The notes: generated from the sequence alone by a model not told the origin. Shown: positions 26,981 through 36,873, numbered from the stretch's first letter. The stretch is DNA of 64,000 bases from Lysobacter sp. K5869 (GCF_018847975.1 NZ_CP072597.1:2767001-2831000); one strand, 5' to 3'. A program made the numbers and translations.

Positions 26981-27499
26981 ATGATCAGGCGGCGCTCTGC
27001 CGGTTTCACGTTGATCGAGCTGCTGGTGACGATCGGGATCGGCGCGATCCTGGTCATGCTGGCGCTGCCTTCGTTCACCGAGGCCATCCGTTCCAACCGC
27101 GTCACCACTGCGGCCAATCAAATGCTGGCGACGGTCAACCTCGCCCGTGGCGAAGCCCTGCGCAGCAAGAGCAGCGCGCACGTGTGTCCGCGCAACGACA
27201 CCGGTACCGCCTGCGGTTCGGACTGGACCAAGGGCATGCTGGTTTGGACCGACGAGAACGGCAACGGCAAGTTCGAGGAAGCCGAGGTCAAGCGCGTCGT
27301 CGAACCGCAGCAAGGCATCCAACTCAAGTTCGGCAATTTCACCGACATCGCTTTCGACGAGCGCGGCCGCCCGCAGCCGCTGAAGGCCTTCGCCTTCTCG
27401 ATGCAGGCGAGCGTGTGCAAGACCAACGCGGAAACGCGGCGCGACTTCGCGATCAACCGCATGGGCCAAGTTTCCATGACCAGGGCCAAGTGCCAATGA
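26981..27499 (+). CDS. fimT: FimT/GspH-type minor pilin
   Basis: A 172-residue pseudopilin with a type III leader: MIRRRSAG is cut by PilD before FTLIELLVTIGIGAIL, with Glu at position 5 of the mature protein. The C-terminal GspH/FimT domain contains a likely disulfide pair in VCPRNDTGTACGS. The start at 26981 is preferred over 26963 because ggggaagag lies 8 bp before it. It opens an operon fimT-pilV-pilW-pilX-pilY1-pilE that primes type IV pilus assembly; in relatives FimT-type pilins can also bind DNA for natural transformation. The 222 bp upstream is AT-richer than its surroundings and probably holds the operon promoter. Confidence 0.9.
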   Translation: MIRRRSAGFTLIELLVTIGIGAILVMLALPSFTEAIRSNRVTTAANQMLATVNLARGEALRSKSSAHVCPRNDTGTACGSDWTKGMLVWTDENGNGKFEEAEVKRVVEPQQGIQLKFGNFTDIAFDERGRPQPLKAFAFSMQASVCKTNAETRRDFAINRMGQVSMTRAKCQ

Positions 27500-27984
27500 G
27501 CGCCTTCCGAACCGTCCGCCGTTCCGCTCCGCGCGCGCCGGCGCGCCAGCGCGGCCTGAGCCTGATCGAAGTGTTGGTCAGCGTGCTGGTGCTGGGCATG
27601 GGCCTGCTCGGCCTGGCGATGCTGCAGGCGACCAACCTGCGCCTGGCGCAAAGCAGCAACCAGCGCACGATCGCGACCAATCTGGCCAGCGATCTGCTCG
27701 ACGACATCCGCTCCAACCGCTTGTTGGCCGCGCAGTACGACGGCACCTATACCGCCTCGTCGGTCGCCGCCAACACCAATTGCGCGCAGCTCAACACCCT
27801 CACGCCGGCGCAGCGCAAGACCGCGTTCACCTGCCGCATGCGCGAAGCTTTGGGCGAAGGCGCCACCGCGACGGTGACCGTCAGCGCCAACCGCAACGTG
27901 AACATCGTCATCCAATGGGGCGACGCCCAGCGTTGGAACGCTCTCGCCGAACCGACCAAATTCCAGACGGACAGCGCGCTATGA
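27496..27984 (+). CDS. pilV: Type IV pilus minor pilin PilV
   Basis: A 162-residue pseudopilin beginning after a basic leader with RQRG before LSLIEVLVSVLVLGMGLLGLA, the PilV pattern in which the helix continues into GLAMLQATNLRLAQSSNQRT. Glu5 of the mature form is present. The ATG overlaps the fimT stop (ATGA), and its own stop overlaps the pilW start in the same way, so the three are tightly coupled. PilV is part of the minor pilin complex at the pilus tip. Confidence 0.92.
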   Translation: MSAFRTVRRSAPRAPARQRGLSLIEVLVSVLVLGMGLLGLAMLQATNLRLAQSSNQRTIATNLASDLLDDIRSNRLLAAQYDGTYTASSVAANTNCAQLNTLTPAQRKTAFTCRMREALGEGATATVTVSANRNVNIVIQWGDAQRWNALAEPTKFQTDSAL

Positions 27985-29210
27985 ATCGCAGGCAGCAAGC
28001 GGGTCTTTCGTTGATCGAACTGATGGTGGCGCTGCTGCTCAGCGGCCTGCTGATTCTCGGTCTGGTGCAGATCTTCTCGTCCTCGCGCGCTTCCTACCTG
28101 ATGGCGCAGGGCTTGGCGCGCGCGCAGGAAAGCTCGCGCTTCGCCATCGACGCGCTGCAGCGCGACGCGCGCATGAGCGGCCATTTCGGTTGCGTGTCCG
28201 ACCAGGGCCACTTCTTCGCCGGCAACGGCTTGTTCGGCGAGTTGTTCCTGTCCGACCGCAACGATTACGGCTCGATCCCCGCCGCGAACGAAGCGCTGCG
28301 TTTCGACTATTCGATCCGCGGTTACGAGGCCAACGGTACGGCTCCGGCCAGCACCTTGAATCTGACGACGGCGGCGGTGCCCGGCTCGGCGGGCGATTGG
28401 TCGCCGAACCTGCCCGCTGCCTTCGTCAATACCCTGAAGCCCACGCCGATCCGCGGCAGCGACATCCTGATGCTGCGCTTCCTGTCGCCGGAAAGCGCCG
28501 AGGTCAAGAAGTTCTCCGTCGTTCCCAGCGGCAGCATCGAAGTCGACAGCGATCAATGGAAGCGCGTGGCCGGCAGCGAAGCGCCGACCGAAAATCCCGG
28601 CTTGTTCGGTATCGCCGATTGCCGTTCGGTGGTGATGTTCCAGGCCAAGAGCGTGACGACGGCCGGTGCGGTCACCAAGCTCGCGGTCGCTCAGTCGGGC
28701 GTCAATAAGAGCGCCTTCGACGGCTCCGATACCTTCGCTTCCGGTCAGGCGCGCGTGTACCGCGCCGAGAGCTTCGTCTACTACGTGGGCATCAATCCCA
28801 CCAGCAAGGAACCGACCCTGTACCGCGCCCGCTACACCGCCGCGCCGGACGTGGGGGCGGTGTCGCTGGACACCGGCGCCTCGGAAGAACTGGTGGAAGG
28901 CGTGGAGAACATGCAGTTGCTGTTCGCCCAGGACACGGTCACCGACCCGGCGCAGCCGCCGACCGGCGTCATCAACGGCGTGCGCACCGCCGCCGGCGTG
29001 TTGCCCGACAGCGCCAGCCAGGGCGGCTGGCAGCGCGTGGGCGGCATGCAGGTCGGTCTGCTGATCCGCAGCACCGAGCGCGCCACGGCCACGCCGCGCG
29101 CGAACTCGCCGCGTTCGCTGGGCACGACGCTGACTCTGCCGAACGACGGCCGCTACCGCTCCGTCTACGAAACCAACATCGCGCTGCGCAACCGGCTGTT
29201 CGGGAATTGA
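27981..29210 (+). CDS. pilW: Type IV pilus assembly protein PilW
   Basis: A 409-residue minor pilin with leader MNRRQQAG before LSLIELMVALLLSGLLILG. The PilW domain follows with SSRFAIDALQRDARMSGHFGCVSDQG, and the protein ends near YRSVYETNIALRNRLFGN, matching PilW family C-termini. It is longer than pseudomonad PilW, as is usual in Xanthomonadaceae. It overlaps pilV by 4 bp and is followed by pilX 8 bp after its stop. Confidence 0.92.
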   Translation: MNRRQQAGLSLIELMVALLLSGLLILGLVQIFSSSRASYLMAQGLARAQESSRFAIDALQRDARMSGHFGCVSDQGHFFAGNGLFGELFLSDRNDYGSIPAANEALRFDYSIRGYEANGTAPASTLNLTTAAVPGSAGDWSPNLPAAFVNTLKPTPIRGSDILMLRFLSPESAEVKKFSVVPSGSIEVDSDQWKRVAGSEAPTENPGLFGIADCRSVVMFQAKSVTTAGAVTKLAVAQSGVNKSAFDGSDTFASGQARVYRAESFVYYVGINPTSKEPTLYRARYTAAPDVGAVSLDTGASEELVEGVENMQLLFAQDTVTDPAQPPTGVINGVRTAAGVLPDSASQGGWQRVGGMQVGLLIRSTERATATPRANSPRSLGTTLTLPNDGRYRSVYETNIALRNRLFGN

Positions 29211-29218
29211 GGTCCGCC

Positions 29219-29731
29219 ATGAGAAGCAAGGGTTTCCGTCCCGTGAGCTCCGCGCGCAAGCAGCGCGGCGCCGTCTTGTATGTGGCCCTGATGATGCTGG
29301 TGCTGCTGGCGCTGATCGGCATCACCGCGCTGCAGGTCACCGGCTTGCAGGAACGCATGACCGCGAGCTACCGCTCCACCAACCTCGCGTTCCAGAACGC
29401 CGAGGGCCGCGCCCGCGGCAAGGAAGCGGATCTGCAGCGGCAGGTGCAGAGCGGCGGCGGCGAAGCGATCGACATCGACGAGGCGTTTTGCGCTAACAGC
29501 TTCGATCCCTCGGCGTGGGCGAAGACGCTTAAGTACGCCAATCCGCTGCCGGCGAAGCTCAGCTACACCCGCCGCATCGACCAGTGCGTCTCCGGCGGTT
29601 CGGGCATCGGCATGGGCACCGCGCCCATCAGCGAAAACACCAATCTGATCTTCCAGGTGACGGCCTACGCGGTCGATCGGGGCAGCAACCCCGGTTCCGA
29701 CTCGGTGATCGACACCATCTTCGTACCCTGA
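29219..29731 (+). CDS. pilX: Type IV pilus assembly protein PilX
   Basis: A 170-residue minor pilin. The leader ends in KQRG before AVLYVALMMLVLLALIGITALQ; like other PilX proteins it lacks the usual Glu5. The helix continues through ERMTASYRSTNLAFQNAEGRARGKEAD. The ATG at 29219 is chosen because gaggt lies 7 bp upstream; a TTG at 29207 would overlap the pilW stop and is less likely. PilX works with PilY1 and other minor pilins to prime the pilus. Confidence 0.9.
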   Translation: MRSKGFRPVSSARKQRGAVLYVALMMLVLLALIGITALQVTGLQERMTASYRSTNLAFQNAEGRARGKEADLQRQVQSGGGEAIDIDEAFCANSFDPSAWAKTLKYANPLPAKLSYTRRIDQCVSGGSGIGMGTAPISENTNLIFQVTAYAVDRGSNPGSDSVIDTIFVP

Positions 29732-29741
29732 GGATATCGTC

Positions 29742-32700
29742 ATGACGTCCCCCCGCGTTTACATCGCGATTCCGGTGTTGCTGGCGGCAGCCGGCGCCGG
29801 GTACTGGTATTACAACGCCCGCGCCATCCAGGCCGGCGGTTCGCTGTCGCAGGTGCCGTTGAACTCGGCGGTGACGGTGCCGCCTGCCTTCGTCATGGCG
29901 GTCGACGATTCGGGTTCGATGACGTTCCAGACGTTGTTCCCGGGTCAGGACGGCCAGGCGTACTGGGCGAAGTCCGGTGCGGCGACCAACGGCTACTTCA
30001 CCGGCACCGGCGCGAACGCGCGCTTGCTGACCCAGAAGGACGGCGCCGATCTGGGCGGCTTCCACCACACCATTCCTTCGCCGGGTTATCGCATCGATAC
30101 CCAGCGCAGGGCGATCGCGCCGATCGACAACTTCGGCTTCGCCCGCTCGCCCGACTACAACCCCGCCTACTTCAATCCGACGGTCAAGTACGTGCCGTGG
30201 AAGAAGCCGGACGGCAACAACGCCATCGTCGATTATCCGCAGGCGAGCACCACCGCCACCTTGGTCGATCCGGATAAGACGAACACGATCCAGTTGGGCG
30301 TGGCCGGAACCGACGCCACCGCCCTGGCCTGGGGCTGGGCCGCCAACGGCACCGCCGAAGAGTTCTTCGTGGTGCCCAACGGCGCGACGCTGCCGAAGGA
30401 CACGGTGATCTATTACCGCAACGGCAACGGCAACAGCTGCGGCGGCATCGCCAGCAACAACAACTGGCGCGCGCTGACCGCCAACGCCACCCTCACCGCC
30501 GATTGCAACATCGCGATCAAGTACTACCCGGCGACGTTCTATTTGAAGACCGCCACCATCGTGCAGCCGGCCGATACCCCGGAAGACATGAAGGTCGGCT
30601 ACACCGCCACCGCGAAAGCGATCAGCAACGCCTGCGGCAGCGGCTGCACGCTGTACAAATACGAGATCCGCGAAGGCAACTTCGCCTCCAAGGCCAAGTT
30701 CAACACCGCCCTGCAGAATTTCGCCAATTGGTTCAGCTTCTACGGCAACCGCAACCGTTCGATCAAGGCGGCGATGACCATTTCGCTGGCCGATACCGAG
30801 AAGATGCGGGTCGGCATGTTCACCATCAACAGTCGCGTCAACGGCAGCTACGCCGACGTGACCATGCGCGATATGTCCGTCGCCGCGGACAAGGCCTCGC
30901 TGTATACCAATCAATTGCTGAAGATCGACGCCACGGGCGGCACGCCCAACCGTTTCGCGGTCGATCACATCGGCTATCAGTTCACGCTGCCCCCCGCCGA
31001 CAACTCCGAAGCAGCGCGCAATAAAGTTCCGGTCAAGTATGCCTGCCAGATCAACGCCGGCATGTTGTTCACCGACGGCTACAGCAATACCGGCGGCCCG
31101 GCCACGGGCTCGCAGGACGCGGACATGCCGGCGCCGTTGGCCGACACCTTCTCCGACACCTTGGCCGACACCGCGGCCAAGTACTACAAGATGAATCTGC
31201 GCGGCGATCTGCCGGCCGGCAAGGTCCCCGTTCCCGATGCGTGCAAGACCACGCCGGACGATCCCAAGCTGGATTGCCGCGCCGATCCGCACATGAATTT
31301 CTACGGCGTCACCCTCGGCGCCAAGGGCGACATCTACGGTCAGACCTACGATCCGACCACCAACACGCCCGATCCGTACAACGGCTGGCAGCCGCCGTGG
31401 CGCTCGCGCCAGGACGATGCGCCGAGCACCGTCGACGAAATCTGGCACGCGACCATGAACTCGCGCGGCAAGTTCATCAATGCGAGCACACCGGCCGACA
31501 TCACCTCGGCGATGCGCTCGATCCTGGCCTCGGTCGGCGGCGGCGAAACGCCGTCGGGCACGATTGGCCTGACCGGCGCGCGCATCGGCGGCAACTCGCT
31601 GAGCGTCGAGCCCAAGTACACCTCGGCCAACAGCGGCACCGACTGGTTCAGTTCGCTGACCGCGTACAAGTTGACCGGCGACGTGATCACCGGCGTCATC
31701 ACTCAGACCCAGAAGTGGGAAGCCGCGGGCAAGCTTGAGGGTGCCGGCCGCACCATCCGCTTCGGCAAGAGCATTTCGGGCAACGTGCGTCCGCAAGTGC
31801 AGGATTTCCAGGCCACCAACCTGGGCAGCGACGACGCGAGCGTGCAAGCCGCGCTGTGCAGCGACGCGCTGCAGAACTGCGCCGGCAAGTTCAGCCGCAT
31901 CGCCGGCGGCGTCACCGGCGCCGAAGCGGTGAGCTATCTGCGCGGCGCGCGCAACAACGACGGCGGCAAGTTGCGCAAGCGCACCACGCTGCTCGGCGAC
32001 ATCGTCAACTCGACGCCGATCATTTCGTCCTTCGGCGACGACTACGGCTACACCGGCCTGCGCAGCAACGACGGCACCACCGCCGACGTGTTGAATTACA
32101 CCAACTTCCTCAGCACCAAGCGCGCCCGCACCGGCGCCGCGCGCGAGCCGATGGTGTTCGTGGGCGCCAACGACGGCATGTTCCATGCCTTCGACGGTGC
32201 CGACGGCAGCGAGAAGTACGCCTACATTCCGGCGACCTCGGTCGGCCACATGGGCAACCTGCTGTTCCCGTACCGCGCCCAGGACCGCAACGATCAGGTG
32301 TTCCAGCACCGTTACTTCGTCGACGGCCTGGTGACGGTGTCCGACGCGCACGACGGTTCGGCGTGGAAGACCGTGGCGGTGGCCAGCGTCGGCGCCGGCG
32401 GCCGCGGCGTGTTCGGGCTGGACGTGACCGACCGCGATACGCTCAACGTGCTGTGGGAAATCAACGACAAGATCGGCGACGCCAACGGCGCCAAGGACAT
32501 CGGCAGCGTGCTCGGCAAGATCGCGATCGTGCCGGTCAAGGACGCCGGCAACGTGATCAAGTGGAAGGCGATCTTCGGCAACGGCTACGACAGCGTGAAC
32601 GGCAAGGCCGTGCTGTTCCTGGTCGACATCGCCGACGGCAAGGTCACCCGCATCACCGCGCAGGAGACCGGCGCCAATTTGCCGACCCGGGCCAAGAACG

Positions 32701-33620
32701 GCCTCGGCAATCTGGTCGTGATCGACCGCTACCAGGGCACCAGCGGCACGGTCGCCCGCGACGGCTTCGCCGACACGGTCTATGCCGGCGACCTCAACGG
32801 CGCGGTGTGGAAGTTCGACCTGCGCGACAACACCGTCGCCTTCGGCGGCAAGCCGCTGTTCGTCGCCCGCTACAAGGACGATTACACGCTGCGCCAGCCG
32901 ATCCTCGGCGGCTTCGAGGCGACCATGGCCGGCGACAACGTCATGATCTTCTTCGGCACCGGCAGCTTCTCGTTCATCGACGACCCGTCCGACAAGGCGA
33001 TGCAGAGCATCTACGGCATCCTCGACGACGGCAGCGCCCCGGTCGCCGGCCGCAGCGAACTGCAGGCGCAGTACGCCTACCAGGATCCGAGCACGACCGA
33101 GCGCTACATCACCAAGGACCGCCTCAACGCGACCAAACGCGGCTGGTACCTCAACCTGGGCGTGGACAGCGCGAAGGACGGCAACCCGGTCGCCACCGGC
33201 GAGCGCTTCGTCGGCAATCCGCGCATCCAGAACGGCACGCTGTTCTTCCCGACCTACGACCCGGTCGCCACCGACGGCTGCGCCACCACCGGCAACAACT
33301 GGCTCTACGGCCTCAACGCGCTCAGCGGCGGCGCCGATCTGTCCAGCGGCCGCCTGGCCTCGCCGACCGGCACGCGCTTGAACCAGAACACCGGCGCGAT
33401 CAAGCCGGCGCCCGGCAGCGCGGGCAGCTCGACGGCGCCGAACAAGGACATCGCCGTGGTCGCCTCGAGCCGTTCGGACATCTTGCCGGTCAACGCGACC
33501 CAGCAGCAGATCCAGGATGCGATCGCCAGCAAGTGCTCGGTGATGGTGCAGACCGCGGGCGCGCCGCCGATCTACTTGCCGCGTCCGTGCGGACGCCAGT
33601 CCTGGCGCCAGATCCGATAA
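29742..33620 (+). CDS. pilY1: Type IV pilus tip adhesin PilY1
   Basis: A 1292-residue protein exported by an N-terminal segment (VYIAIPVLLAAAGAGYWYY). A von Willebrand A-like region begins with a MIDAS DxSxS at D55-D-S57-G-S59 (VMAVDDSGSM). The C-terminal half is the PilY1 beta-propeller, recognisable by ARTGAAREPMVFVGANDGMFHAFD, VASVGAGGRGVFGLDV and TVYAGDLNGAVWKFDL. PilY1 sits at the pilus tip, promotes pilus extension and can mediate adhesion and surface sensing. The calcium loop before the YAGDLNG strand, acidic in Pseudomonas, reads TVARDGFADT here and is only partly conserved. It starts 10 bp after pilX. Confidence 0.93.
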   Translation: MTSPRVYIAIPVLLAAAGAGYWYYNARAIQAGGSLSQVPLNSAVTVPPAFVMAVDDSGSMTFQTLFPGQDGQAYWAKSGAATNGYFTGTGANARLLTQKDGADLGGFHHTIPSPGYRIDTQRRAIAPIDNFGFARSPDYNPAYFNPTVKYVPWKKPDGNNAIVDYPQASTTATLVDPDKTNTIQLGVAGTDATALAWGWAANGTAEEFFVVPNGATLPKDTVIYYRNGNGNSCGGIASNNNWRALTANATLTADCNIAIKYYPATFYLKTATIVQPADTPEDMKVGYTATAKAISNACGSGCTLYKYEIREGNFASKAKFNTALQNFANWFSFYGNRNRSIKAAMTISLADTEKMRVGMFTINSRVNGSYADVTMRDMSVAADKASLYTNQLLKIDATGGTPNRFAVDHIGYQFTLPPADNSEAARNKVPVKYACQINAGMLFTDGYSNTGGPATGSQDADMPAPLADTFSDTLADTAAKYYKMNLRGDLPAGKVPVPDACKTTPDDPKLDCRADPHMNFYGVTLGAKGDIYGQTYDPTTNTPDPYNGWQPPWRSRQDDAPSTVDEIWHATMNSRGKFINASTPADITSAMRSILASVGGGETPSGTIGLTGARIGGNSLSVEPKYTSANSGTDWFSSLTAYKLTGDVITGVITQTQKWEAAGKLEGAGRTIRFGKSISGNVRPQVQDFQATNLGSDDASVQAALCSDALQNCAGKFSRIAGGVTGAEAVSYLRGARNNDGGKLRKRTTLLGDIVNSTPIISSFGDDYGYTGLRSNDGTTADVLNYTNFLSTKRARTGAAREPMVFVGANDGMFHAFDGADGSEKYAYIPATSVGHMGNLLFPYRAQDRNDQVFQHRYFVDGLVTVSDAHDGSAWKTVAVASVGAGGRGVFGLDVTDRDTLNVLWEINDKIGDANGAKDIGSVLGKIAIVPVKDAGNVIKWKAIFGNGYDSVNGKAVLFLVDIADGKVTRITAQETGANLPTRAKNGLGNLVVIDRYQGTSGTVARDGFADTVYAGDLNGAVWKFDLRDNTVAFGGKPLFVARYKDDYTLRQPILGGFEATMAGDNVMIFFGTGSFSFIDDPSDKAMQSIYGILDDGSAPVAGRSELQAQYAYQDPSTTERYITKDRLNATKRGWYLNLGVDSAKDGNPVATGERFVGNPRIQNGTLFFPTYDPVATDGCATTGNNWLYGLNALSGGADLSSGRLASPTGTRLNQNTGAIKPAPGSAGSSTAPNKDIAVVASSRSDILPVNATQQQIQDAIASKCSVMVQTAGAPPIYLPRPCGRQSWRQIR

Positions 33621-33632
33621 CGAGGAATCGAC

Positions 33633-34085
33633 ATGAAGCAGTCGTTCGCCCCATCGCTGTCGCGCGTCCAACGCGGCTTCACCCTGATCGAGCTGATGAT
33701 CGCGATCGCGATCATCGGCATCCTGGTGGGCATCGCGGTGCCCACCTACCAGGACAGCGTGCGCAAGAGCCGGCGCGGTCAGGCCAAGGCCGATCTGGTC
33801 CAGATCGCCCAGGGCATGGAGCGTTACTACACCGAAGGCAACACCTACGTCGGCGCGGACCTGAGCAAGATCTGGGGACCGAACCTGCAGTCGCCGAGCA
33901 AGGGCACCTCGCGTTACACGATCTCGTTCAAGGCCGCCACGACCGCCAGCACCTTCGTCTTGCAGGCCGTGCCGGTGTCCGGCGCGGGCCAGGACAAGGA
34001 CAAGTGCGGCACGCTGACCATCGACAACGTGGGCCGCAAGACGCCCAGCGACAGCGGCAAGGAAGATTGCTGGAACATGAACTGA
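33633..34085 (+). CDS. pilE: Type IV minor pilin PilE
   Basis: A 150-residue pilin-like protein with leader ending QRG before FTLIELMIAIAIIGILVGIAVP, Glu5 present, and a short globular domain with a C-terminal disulfide pair (Cys in DKCGTLT and EDCWNMN). It has the PilE/minor pilin form rather than the major pilin PilA, because of its place at the end of the fimT-pilY1 operon, 12 bp after pilY1. A strong hairpin follows it. Confidence 0.92.
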   Translation: MKQSFAPSLSRVQRGFTLIELMIAIAIIGILVGIAVPTYQDSVRKSRRGQAKADLVQIAQGMERYYTEGNTYVGADLSKIWGPNLQSPSKGTSRYTISFKAATTASTFVLQAVPVSGAGQDKDKCGTLTIDNVGRKTPSDSGKEDCWNMN

Positions 34086-34110
34086 CGGGGCGTCCGCCGT
34101 CGTGTTCTCC

Positions 34111-34141
34111 CGCGCCCCGGCCCTGGCCGGGGCGCGTCGTT
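34111..34141 (+). terminator. Probable terminator after pilE
   Basis: A 12 bp GC stem (cgcgccccggcc with gccggggcgcg) and tiny loop, followed by tcgttt, 25 bp after the pilE stop and 70 bp before uvrB. The T-tract is short. Confidence 0.7.
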
Positions 34142-34210
34142 TGAGGCCGGTCTCACCCGCTGAGACGGCATTCGCTAAACTGCCCGATTCGCACAAGCGC
34201 GGGCCGCACG

Positions 34211-36241
34211 ATGGACGACACCCCCCAGTCCTCCGAATTCCGCCTGGTGGCGCCGTATGCGCCGGCGGGCGATCAGCCGCAGGCGATCGAGCGCCTGACC
34301 GCCGGTTTCGACAACGGCCTGGCCCACCAGACCCTGCTCGGCGTCACCGGCTCGGGCAAGACCTACACCATCGCCAACGTGGTCCAGCGGGTGCAGAAGC
34401 CGACCCTGGTGATGGCGCCGAACAAGACCTTGGCGGCGCAGTTGTACGGCGAGTTCAAGGCGTTCTTCCCGCACAACGCGGTCGAATACTTCGTCAGCTA
34501 CTACGACTACTACCAGCCCGAGGCCTACGTTCCCTCCAGCGACACCTTCATCGAGAAGGACAGCTCGGTGAACGAGCACATCGAGCAGATGCGGCTGTCG
34601 GCCACCAAGGCCCTGCTCGAGCGTCGCGACGCCTTGATCGTCTGCACCGTCTCGGCGATCTACGGCCTGGGCGATCCGAACGAATACTTCCGCATGGTCC
34701 TGCACATGGTGCGCGGCGAGCGCATCGACCAGCGCGAGCTGATCCGCCGCCTGACCGAGATGCAGTACACCCGCAACGACACCGAACTGCGCCGCGCGAC
34801 CTACCGCGTGCGCGGCGAGGTGATCGACGTGCATCCGGCCGAAAGCGATTCGCAGGCGCTGCGCATCGAGCTGTTCGACGGCGAGATCGAAAACCTCACC
34901 CTGTTCGATCCGCTGACCGGCGAGAGCCTGGAGAAGGTGCCGCGCTACACGATCTACCCCGGCTCGCATTACGTCACCACGCGCCGCACCGTGCTCGACG
35001 CGATCGAGACGATCAAGGCCGAGCTGCGCGAGCGCCTGGAGTACCTGTACGCCAACAACAAGCTGGTCGAGGCGCAGCGTCTGGCCCAGCGCACCCAGTT
35101 CGACCTGGAGATGCTGGCCGAGGTCGGCTACTGCAACGGCATCGAAAACTACTCGCGCCACCTCAGCGGGCACATGCCCGGCGAGCCGCCGCCGTGCTTG
35201 TTCGACTACCTGCCGCCCGACGCGCTGCTGGTGGTCGACGAATCGCACGTGACCGTTCCGCAGATCGGCGCGATGTACAAAGGCGACCGTTCGCGCAAGG
35301 AAACCCTGGTGGAATTCGGCTTCCGCATGCCCTCGGCGCTGGACAACCGGCCGCTGCGCTTCGAGGAGTGGGAAGGGCGCTCGCCGCGCGCGATCTTCGT
35401 CTCGGCCACGCCGGGCCCGTACGAGTTGCGCAAGTCCGAGGGCCAGATCGCCGAGTTGGTGGTGCGCCCGACCGGCCTGGTCGACCCGCAGGTGGAGATC
35501 CGCCCGGTCGCGACCCAGGTCGACGACGTGCTCGGCGAAATCCGCGAGCGCGTGGCCATCGGCGACCGCGTGCTGATCACCACGCTGACCAAGCGCATGG
35601 CCGAGAACCTCACCGAATACCTCGGCGAGCACGGGGTCAAGGTGCGCTATCTGCATTCGGACGTGGACACGGTCGAGCGCGTGGAAATCATCCGCGACCT
35701 GCGTCTGGGCAAGTTCGACGTGCTGGTCGGCATCAACTTGCTGCGCGAAGGCTTGGACATGCCCGAGGTGTCGTTGGTGGCGATCCTCGACGCCGACAAG
35801 GAAGGCTTCCTGCGTTCGACCGGCTCGCTGATCCAGACCATCGGCCGCGCCGCGCGCAACTTGCGCGGCAAGGCGATCCTCTACGCCGACCGCATCACCA
35901 ACTCGATGCAGAAGGCGATCGAGGAAACCGACCGGCGCCGGCAGAAACAAGTCGAGCACAACGAGGCGCACGGCATCGTGCCGCAGTCGGTGGCCAAGGC
36001 CGTGGTCGACATCCTGGAAGGCGCGCGGGTCGATCCCGAAGCGCTCAAGGCGCGCGGCAAGGCGCGGCGGGTGGCGGAAGAGCAGGCCGAGTACGCGGCG
36101 TTGTCGCCGACCCAGTTCGCCGCGCGGATCAAGCAGCTCGAACAGCAGATGTACCAGCACGCGCGCGACTTGGAGTTCGAGCAGGCCGCGGCCGTGCGCG
36201 ATCAGCTGCGGAAACTCAAGGACGCCGGTTTCGGCGCTTGA
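34211..36241 (+). CDS. uvrB: Excinuclease ABC subunit B
   Basis: A 676-residue helicase-like subunit of UvrABC nucleotide excision repair. Walker A ([10 protein letters not shown]) lies near residue 41, the beta-hairpin region [10 protein letters not shown] near 95, the DEAD-like box VVDESHV near 337, helicase motifs V/VI ([23 protein letters not shown]) near 500-545, and the C-terminal UVR motif for UvrC contact at the end ([22 protein letters not shown]). Length is normal. A separate promoter with taaact near 34175 is plausible; no LexA box was recognised. Confidence 0.98.
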   Translation: MDDTPQSSEFRLVAPYAPAGDQPQAIERLTAGFDNGLAHQTLLGVTGSGKTYTIANVVQRVQKPTLVMAPNKTLAAQLYGEFKAFFPHNAVEYFVSYYDYYQPEAYVPSSDTFIEKDSSVNEHIEQMRLSATKALLERRDALIVCTVSAIYGLGDPNEYFRMVLHMVRGERIDQRELIRRLTEMQYTRNDTELRRATYRVRGEVIDVHPAESDSQALRIELFDGEIENLTLFDPLTGESLEKVPRYTIYPGSHYVTTRRTVLDAIETIKAELRERLEYLYANNKLVEAQRLAQRTQFDLEMLAEVGYCNGIENYSRHLSGHMPGEPPPCLFDYLPPDALLVVDESHVTVPQIGAMYKGDRSRKETLVEFGFRMPSALDNRPLRFEEWEGRSPRAIFVSATPGPYELRKSEGQIAELVVRPTGLVDPQVEIRPVATQVDDVLGEIRERVAIGDRVLITTLTKRMAENLTEYLGEHGVKVRYLHSDVDTVERVEIIRDLRLGKFDVLVGINLLREGLDMPEVSLVAILDADKEGFLRSTGSLIQTIGRAARNLRGKAILYADRITNSMQKAIEETDRRRQKQVEHNEAHGIVPQSVAKAVVDILEGARVDPEALKARGKARRVAEEQAEYAALSPTQFAARIKQLEQQMYQHARDLEFEQAAAVRDQLRKLKDAGFGA

Positions 36242-36307
36242 TGCGGCGGCGTTCGAGCGGCCGGTCGGCGGCGCGCGCGGGTAGGCGGATTCGGGGCGCG
36301 AAAAAGC

Positions 36308-36336
36308 TTGTCCCGGATCGGACTCTGGGCTAGACT
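36308..36336 (+). promoter_or_regulatory. Sigma70 promoter of tRNA-Val
   Basis: ttgtcc, a 17 bp spacer and tagact, about 41 bp upstream of the mature tRNA. Both boxes match consensus well. Confidence 0.65.
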
Positions 36337-36377
36337 GCGCTCCCTTCGCCGGGGAGCTTCACGAAAGATTCGGCGAC

Positions 36378-36452
36378 GGGCGATTAGCTCAGCGGTAGAG
36401 CACTACCTTGACATGGTAGGGGTCACAGGTTCGAACCCTGTATCGCCCACCA
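36378..36452 (+). tRNA. tRNA-Val (GAC)
   Basis: A 75-base cloverleaf with acceptor arms gggcgat and atcgccc, D-arm gctcagcggtagagc, anticodon stem ctacc/ggtag around loop ttgacat (anticodon GAC), T-arm caggttcgaaccctg, and encoded CCA. Its own promoter precedes it and a terminator follows. Confidence 0.97.
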
Positions 36453-36465
36453 ATTTAGAAAGCGA

Positions 36466-36494
36466 ACGGCGGAGCCCTCGGGCTCCGCCGTTTT
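36466..36494 (+). terminator. Rho-independent terminator after tRNA-Val
   Basis: acggcggagcc pairs with ggctccgccg around ctcg and is followed by tttt, 14 bp after the tRNA. Confidence 0.88.
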
Positions 36495-36873
36495 GCTATG
36501 CGCGAAGGCCGGGGCCGCGGTCGAGCGGGGAGTCCGCGGGCGGGCGCTTCGGGCTCATTCCGTGGGTGTGTCGAACTGCCCTGAAAACCTGTGCCGAGGT
36601 GGCTTGGGGCAAGTGAGCGACCGTTCGCGCAGGTGCGGAACGCCGTCACCTTTTGTTCACGTAATTTGTTCAGCGAACTGGTTGGCTTTGCCGAATTTGG
36701 CGTGCCGGAGCGCGCTCCAGGCTTTCGCTAACTCCCCGCCATGCTTGGTTTTTTTGGCGAGACCGGGGGCGCGCTGGCATAACCGACAGGTCCCCCGGTC
36801 TTGTCCGCCGCGAACGGCGCTTTCTATCTTGCCAACGCGGCGATCCGCCGCCTGGCTAAGGGAGTAGTAGGCA
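36495..36873 (+). promoter_or_regulatory. Leader and promoter region of the small peptide gene, with a perfect 10-bp inverted repeat
   Basis: This stretch contains no convincing gene. From about 36650 it is clearly more AT-rich than the surrounding chromosome, with two ttgttca repeats (near 36652 and 36667) and a run of seven T near 36750. At 36760-36769 and 36792-36801 agaccggggg and its exact complement form a hairpin with a 22-base loop, about 70 bp before the peptide start. A ribosome site (gggag) stands 9 bp before the ATG at 36874. The promoter could not be placed with certainty. Confidence 0.55.

Noticed and set aside
29628..34196. A 1522-codon open frame on the minus strand opposite pilX-pilY1-pilE
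   Set aside because: It mirrors the codon positions of the plus-strand pilus genes in GC-rich DNA; the predicted protein is a Val/Ala/Arg/Gly/Asp-rich shadow with no motif.
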